From Trichoplax adhaerens (taxonomy: Eukaryota > Placozoa > Uniplacotomia > Trichoplacea > Trichoplacidae), in NCBI RefSeq assembly GCF_000150275.1, contig NW_002060946.1, positions 5,418,785 to 5,482,784 on the forward strand: a DNA stretch of 64,000 nucleotides, read 5' to 3'. Positions 52,441 through 64,000 of the stretch are shown piece after piece (the stretch's first letter is position 1; every line of letters starts with the position of its first letter). The position numbers and the translations under genes were made by a program. The notes beneath the pieces were generated by a model that was not told where the DNA came from, searched no databases, and was given only the letters and a program-made list of their open reading frames with translations.

Positions 52441-54680
52441 GGACTCTACCATACTGTAGACTTGGTCCGGCCTTCTATCTGTACCGTATAACATCCATCC
52501 TTCTAGCGCGCTGGCAGCTTTTACTGTATGTATAGTACTGCGGTTGTTACGGCACAACATTGGCTTGAAAACGTTGAACAGGAGGAATCTGTTTGTGAAG
52601 AAAATTGTTTTCAACTAGCTGCATTCAACAAGGTAAGCAACATAAATATTCCTGTATTCCATTCTTTTAAAATAATCATCAATCATACAACCTACATTTT
52701 ATAATGTTCCATTCAAAATTATCCTTGTCTTTCCACACTCAATGTTATCGGGTAAGTCGATCATTTTCATTGCCATTTCTCATTTCTCCTACACCGTTCT
52801 TGATGATGGCTAAAACTACAGTCATCAACTCGTAAAACACCGTGGCACAGTACGGCTCAATCATTGGTACACTAGGATTGTTGATGTACTGTATGGTCTG
52901 TAGTATCGTACTCTAGTCTACTCGACTTGCTATACTGTACAGTCTACAGGAGACGCAGTGGATGATGTTCATAGGAGCCGAATATATCAATGGCCAACTG
53001 TTAGTGTACTATAAGAACACCGTCGGCTGATTCAGTGACACACATCGGAATGGCGTACTTCTTACGGCTAATTTGAACCTAGAATAGAATATAATGTAAT
53101 CGTCAAATGGATGATATCAATCAAGGCTTGATATCTTTCGTATTCTTGCACGCTCATCAATCTTTATGACGACTATCATGTCTTCATTATACTGTATTCA
53201 GAATAGAAAGAAAGAAAGAAAGAAAAACTACAAACGATGGTTCGTGCAATCTTTCAATGAGAATCCCATGAGTAAAGCCAACCCATATTCGACTGTAGAA
53301 TATACAGTACTGTATATACACTCATTCTCAAGGATACCTACTGTATTGTACTATGTATCATAGCAAAGACGGAGGGTAGAAACACTCCAAAGTAATGTTT
53401 CATTTAGAAGAGTTTTTTCGACAGCGCAATAGTCATTCCTGATGGAAATTCTAGTCCATATTTTCTATGCCTTTACTCGATGATATCTTTCTTACGCCAC
53501 AAAAAAAAAAAAAAACACTCCAATTTTGACTGCCTTATCGATAAATTCTATTCTTATATACATGCTCGTCAATATTAAGGTAGTTCTAGTACTACACATG
53601 GGTCGATGTTGGTTTACATATATTGTAAATAGATGACTGTACGCGTATGTACAGTAGAGTTAAGAGATTTACCGTTGTGTCAAAGGGAAGGTATCGCAAA
53701 TTCGCAACGAAATTGGAAAGCCCTTCTGTCACTCTCTAGTTCACATCGACTGACATATTTATTATTAGAATGCCCGATATTCCATATCCATACGACTATA
53801 ATATATACTTTACGTACGTATAATGATCAAGGACTTCCAGTACTGTATTATTGATGAAATTTTTCTACCAGTTATCATTCTCAACAAGTCAACTGCAACT
53901 TTCTCGCTTTCCTCTAAACATGGAAACGTCATTTCTGTCTCCCCTTAGCCCTTTCTTAGTAACACTAACTGATACACAGTACTGTATGTAGAAATTTTCC
54001 GTCATGAATTGAACGACGAGTCTCAATATCCACATGGAAATACTTCATGTTTTATAACTGAGATTCGATGAAAAAATTTAAAGAATTATTTTTACTGTCA
54101 ATTCAACATAGTTATACCGTTGTCTATCATTACATGGACAGAATGGATCAATTAAACCATTTTACTACACACTGATAAATATTTAGACTATTTTATCATT
54201 GGTTTATTTTCATGATTTACACGCGCAATTTTTCAACGGTCATGTTTCAATGTACTTCATAAAATGCTTGACGCATACAATGTTGAAGGTTGAGCCTACG
54301 GATTTGCTACAACAAAACTGTACTGTATTTTCTTCTTTTTCCTTGGCAATCATGTGATATCGAAATGTCAAGGCATGGAATTTGTAAATTGAAATGAAAT
54401 CACTCATCCTATTATACAGGCTTGCGAAAGATGGCCATGGAGGGTTGAAATTTTTGATGGGAATTAATAATTGATTAAATTGGATGAAATATGTTTTTGT
54501 TGTATACTTTTCTCAAGGCCATTTTAATAACTTGCTTCTTGACGCGATTACATGATAGCCTGATTGGGCGTGCTTTGTATGAGACACACTATCACCGCCA
54601 TTCTGAGGTGCAATCAGACTTTGGACGTGCGGACCACTGCCATCTAAAAATTGTCGTTTCCGTCAAATCCTGACTTGTAT

Positions 54681-54720
54681 TGTACAAGTGTACTGTACAC
54701 TGTACCATACAGTACAGCAC
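54681..54720. repeat. ACAGT/ACTGT pentamer cluster G
   Basis: A short cluster of TGTACAAGTGTACTGTACAC and CATACAGTACAGCAC type, about 1.1 kb upstream of the ligase start codon. Confidence 0.7.
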
Positions 54721-55745
54721 AGGACGGTCAAGGTCTTGTTGAAAGATCTTCTTGGTATAGTACTGTAGTAGAAAGCAAATTCGGGACTCGATCGATTAGA
54801 TTACGTCATATGCAATCATACGGGCGCCGCTACGGTGTGATTGCTATAATATAGTAGAGTGGTCACTATACCATGGTGCTTTTCAATTTTTATCAAATTT
54901 CACAAGCTGAAGATATCACTAGCAATTCCAAAACTGTCCTATGACTAGGACTACGATTGATTATACTGTAGATATGCGTACGTCAGCTTATTGGTATACA
55001 ATAACAACCGGTAGAATGTAAAAAGGATGCTTTTGGTCACGTAGGGTATTGCGAACTTTGAACTAGATGCATGATGATAACCTCTTCTTATACCATGCCA
55101 GTCAAATCCAATCAGTTTCGTAGTCATGAGGTGTGATGGGGGTAAGCGGGGACCGTAAGTAAATAATGATCACCTGATGGTGTATGCTATACTAATCCCT
55201 TTGAAATGCTCAAGTAGCTTCATATGTTGAAATTATAATCATCATTTGCAACTGTGAATACGATACTCTGAAATGACTTGATACAACTCATTTATACTGG
55301 AGTAAATACTATACAGTACTCTAACAATATCCGAGAATTAATTGATCGACTGCCTGAGCATGAAATGAACTCCAACACTTCATCACACCACATTGATATT
55401 ATTTTAACATCTTAATTCTTCAACTGATTGACGTATATTGTAGTTTAATGGATTCCAGTTCTTGATGATAGTTTTGCTAATCGAACAATCATCACTTAGC
55501 TATGATTATTGTAGTGGTTACCTGTATATTCCATGAAATAGACAGTGCTGTACAATGTACATGTAAATTTGAAATTGACCTTACGTGAATCTTCTTCCCG
55601 GACTCTTGAACATAGTCTACTCTTGGATATGTGATAATTCTAATGTTCTATGCATGTAAATGGAATAGATGATGATAAATGCCTTCAGAAAACAATCTGT
55701 TAACATTAAGTCTACTTTCTTCATTTAGAAAGTGTGAAACGACCG

Positions 55746-55753
55746 TGACGTCA
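55746..55753. promoter_or_regulatory. CRE/ATF-type palindrome upstream of ligase gene
   Basis: TGACGTCA, the consensus site of CREB/ATF bZIP factors, lies 96 bases before the ligase ATG. Two more copies at 45,251 and 51,368 are farther from genes, so chance is possible. Confidence 0.3.
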
Positions 55754-55848
55754 ACTTATGTAGAACTATATATTATGGTAATGTGCTGAAATTTTCGACA
55801 CTCTCTACGTACGTACGTCATATTGAAGTTGATATCAAAAAATAAAAT

Positions 55849-60848
<5,000 letters not shown>

Positions 60849-62522
60849 ACTGATTGGGCTATTTCTGGAGAAAACTTCAGACTATATATATAGCTATTAT
60901 TTACAAAATTAAAACAATTTTATTTCATCTGTAGTTACTGCTCATACTTTTTATTTCTTTTATTCATAGCTGTACTTTTGGTAATTTTTTATTAGTGTTT
61001 TAGCAGCAACTGCTTTCAAGCATATATGAGAGTCAATTTAGTGCTGAAGTTATTTCTATACGATTTAGCACATAGTATACCGTTAATGTAAGTAATATCG
61101 TATCAAAGCCAAGTCCGTGACTATGTAAGATGCAGTATTCAACTTGAAATATGCAAATACTAAATTTCTGATAATCTCTCTGATACAAAATTTAATTTGT
61201 TAACATTGACAGAGCAGCAAGGCATTTATAATGTTGCGCCTGCAAATTTTCATTTACTATGATTAATTCGCAATTCTAAATGTGTCTAAGCTTTTAGCAT
61301 ACGAATTAACTATGTAATTCTTGAGTATAGTTACAGTTATTCTATTATTCAGTAATATCAATATCGTTTAATGAGCTTGTCACTAATTATGACAATTTAT
61401 TGGTATGGAGCAATTATAATATGGTTACGTGCATTGTGTATAATAAATATTTGTTTCCAATGCAGTAATTATGAAATTTACATTGGTGGGTGTGTGATTA
61501 AATCTATCAAGTTTAGATAGAAATAAGTACAGCAAGAGATTTATGTGATGCTAAAATTTGCCTATGTGTCACAGCGCATAACTTTATCGATTATGATCAT
61601 TGTTAACTTCTTATACAATGACAGTGTGGCTTAATGAGGTATGATTAAGCCTCTCACATTTTATGCACAGAAAAATGCCTGGGATACTAGCTTTAGCGCA
61701 ACCAAGATATGAGGGTGTTGACGTAATTTAGGTATGATGTTTTCTCTATGAATTTGCATCACTCATGTGGTGATAGCGTAATCCTGCGACTCTGTTTATC
61801 TTCAATCAAATAATTTACTAAGCAGAAATATAGTTAAGTTATGCTAGTGTTTCCGATTGTAACGCTAAATTCACTAATGCAACACTATAAACGCAGTACT
61901 TTGCGATTTTGTAGAGATGAGTGTTGTTAGACGAATTAATATAAAGGTAGCCACCTGTATCGGTATTATGTTCATTATATTAGCCGACTTCAACCTTATC
62001 TTTAATTCTACGCATAAATAAGTTATATCGTAATTATTTGTTAATACTCTTATTGTAATTCTACACTCATATCAGCACAGTAGGGTATGAAGTTTTGTAA
62101 ACTGTGACATGTATCTTATCAGAATAATTAATTTATAGAGCGTATTTACGTATAAGGCTAATTTTAGTATTGTATCATTCACGGTAAATAGTTATAGATT
62201 ATAATATCCTTCGATATCAAGGGAATTCAACTTTTGTTCGAACTCATGATGCATAGGAATTGCTCTAAAACGACTTAAAAATAGCTTAATTGCTTGGTAC
62301 AATAGCCAAAAAATGAAAGATATTGGTTGTAAGATATAAGCATTATTCGGAGCTTGAGATATTTTCTTTTTCCATCTTCAAAAAGAACTTCAATATTAAA
62401 TACCTATTGTAATCTATCCTTTAATAACTGAATGCTCAAACGGTGTTACATTATACATTACAGTCACACGATACAAATAATTGAATAACAACAACTTTTG
62501 AATTGAACGATATCTTGCTGAT
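60849..62522. other. Convergent spacer ligase/HPGD-like gene
   Basis: A tail-to-tail interval of 1.7 kb with no coding potential seen. AATAAA at 61,442-61,447 is a candidate ligase poly(A) signal, about 600 bases past the stop. No repeat was noticed. Confidence 0.6.
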
Positions 62523-63842
62523 CTATAATTTAGATGAACGATAGGGTTGGTAGTCTATGCCTTTAGCAGCGGTAATTCGCATAACAGCTCCATTTTTTGT
62601 ATCATCTTCCACTAATTGAATCATTCCACGAGCAACTTGATCAATGCTGTAATTGCACATTGTTAATTATTTAGGCAGCGTTTCATAAAGTTCATTACTT
62701 TAATGCATTGTAGCTATTAGAGTATCGAACAGAGTGCAAGTAGACAGATATCGCAACAATACTAACAATAGTCGAAAAAGAAACACTTGGATGATTCCGA
62801 GATATAAATTACCTAATTATTATAGCTTTCATTTTTCTGGCTTCCTCATGTTGATTTGCATTTACCAGAGAATCAATGGAAGCTTCAAACAAACTAGTTG
62901 GCGCGAATGATGGGCATATAGCATTGACCCGTATACCATCAGATTCATAACATGTCTTGAATGATCATAATAGAAGCCAGGCCAGACCGTTAGCATATGA
63001 ATACTACGACTCATATTCGTAGTAGTATAAACAAATTTTAATCAAACTTACATCTAAACTTCGTGAGAAGCCTACTACACCAAACTTGCTAGCGCAATAA
63101 ACAGGGCCACTTGGCATTGGAAGTATGCCTTTTATCAGAGTAAAAATTATTATTGCAAGTTAATTACGCATTCTATATAAAGAAATGGCCCACAAGCAAC
63201 TATAGTAATCAATATAGATTTTATAATGACATGTCTATGAAGTATCAAAAAGGATACAGTCTTACAGGGTGTATATCATAGGAACATTGAGTAAAAGAAA
63301 ATTTAAGAGTATATGCCTATTACCTCCCATAGATGCTGTGTTAATTATAATGCCACCACGACCGCCGTTTTTAGTAGACATTGCTTCCATTGCTAATTTA
63401 GTACCACGAATGACACTATTCTAGAGCATTTTTTATAACAATATAACAGCGTTATCTCAATGAGAGAAGTTAATTTAAGTCTCTTAACCAGTAATCTTAT
63501 TATCGCAGCATACCGATACCGGTTAGCTGTTTTACCGCACATTTTACTAGATTTATTGTCATAGTATAAAAACGAATAGAATTACTATATTATACTGTAG
63601 TATAATACTCGTGTTATACGCGTATATTTTCTAATATGAAAGTAGTAAAGAAATAGCAAATGAATCATGTCTAAATAACAATTTAGCAATACTAACTGTA
63701 TGCTAAAGTAATAGCAAGGAAATGCAAGTACTAACCAGGTTAATGTTTAATACTTTCTCCCACTGCTCCATTTCCGGAACTCCAGCATTATTGCATAGGA
63801 TGTCAACATTACCGAAAGTTGACTTTGTGTAGTTGATTAAGT
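62523..63842 (-). CDS. HPGD: 15-hydroxyprostaglandin dehydrogenase-like SDR, 5' end missing
   Basis: This is a short-chain dehydrogenase matching HPGD, the NAD-dependent enzyme that oxidises the 15-hydroxyl of prostaglandins and related lipids in the cytosol. Five exons are in the window: 63842-63736, 63420-63324, 63128-63052, 62955-62813, 62646-62523, about 182 residues; phases agree. The remaining N-terminal exons with the TGxxxGIG cofactor loop are not seen and should lie beyond 64,000. Visible motifs are DILCNNAGV, INTASMGG with the Ser 13 residues before the catalytic Tyr as in human HPGD, VYCASKFGVVGF (Tyr-x-x-x-Lys), IRVNAICPSF, and the HPGD-like end VEDDTKNGAVMRITAAKGIDYQPY. The last blocks separate it from generic SDRs. 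Substrate in this animal is inferred only. Confidence 0.85.
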
Positions 63843-64000
63843 CTGTTAAAAGTAATGGAAAACTTAGCGTAAGGATAAAAGATTATATTCCAATGTAGTA
63901 AATGCGATATTGCTCAACTTAGTTGATGTTAAAGCTTCAAGTTAAATTACATTAGTAATGAATATAAAAAAAACTTATTGAAGTTGTAAGATTACTTTGA

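Larger units (their letters stand above)
50669..55848. other. 5-kb repeat-bearing spacer before the HECT ligase gene
   Basis: No gene is supported. The interval carries the densest pentamer arrays of the window (52,100-52,440) and scattered units around 51,340-51,440, 52,880-52,945, 53,290-53,350, 54,681-54,720 and 55,545-55,560. It also has a (GAAA)n run at about 53,206-53,225, a 16-base A run near 53,503 and an (ACGT)n run at 55,806-55,819. The 148-codon minus frame at 52,168-52,614 and the plus frame inside it are translated repeat. The right end must include the ligase promoter. Confidence 0.6.

Noticed and set aside
52168-52614. 148-codon open frame on the minus strand (and similar ones at 21,449-21,829 and 42,899-43,183)
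   Set aside because: It runs through ACAGT/ACTGT arrays and reads as Y, T, V and C-rich low-complexity sequence. A pentamer repeat stays open in several frames without coding.

Overview
The window is nuclear DNA of an animal. It is AT-rich and holds interrupted protein genes with GT...AG introns, many only 80 to 500 bases long. The gene set is animal-type: NDUFV2, URI1, MRPL3, a WWP/ITCH-type ubiquitin ligase and a 15-hydroxyprostaglandin-dehydrogenase-like enzyme. Short introns and high AT suggest an early-branching animal such as a placozoan (Trichoplax or Hoilungia). That placement is inference; the sequence alone does not prove it. I built the gene models by hand from similarity to remembered family sequences, splice signals and reading phase. 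In every multi-exon model the phases close exactly, with one weak junction near the start of the ubiquitin ligase gene.

Layout. Bases 1-21,500 are gene-poor and hold only three single-exon, minus-strand ankyrin-repeat genes (3.2, 9.1 and 18.3 kb), each ending in a CaaX-type prenylation tail. From 22 kb the region is gene-dense: NDUFV2 (+, 22,118-24,246), URI1 (-, 24,720-27,377), MRPL3 (+, 27,911-30,328), a large EF-hand/WW-like/coiled-coil/CAP-Gly gene (-, 31,947-39,515, possible first exon at 42,356), a membrane-tailed FAD amine-oxidase-like gene (+, 45,993-50,668), the C2-WW-HECT ligase gene (+, 55,849-60,848), and the 3' part of an HPGD-like gene (-, 62,523 to the right edge).

The intergenic DNA from about 21.5 to 55.6 kb carries clusters built from the pentamer ACAGT and its reverse complement ACTGT. 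They tend to lie on the 5' side of genes (NDUFV2, URI1/MRPL3, the CAP-Gly gene, the oxidase, the ligase). They are almost absent from the first 20 kb.

The genes do not form one pathway. NDUFV2 and MRPL3 serve mitochondrial respiration and translation. URI1 is a prefoldin-like chaperone subunit, the ligase acts in ubiquitin-dependent trafficking, and HPGD inactivates oxidised lipids. The most unusual items are the CaaX-ankyrin gene cluster, the EF-hand-to-CAP-Gly architecture, and the self-complementary pentamer arrays.
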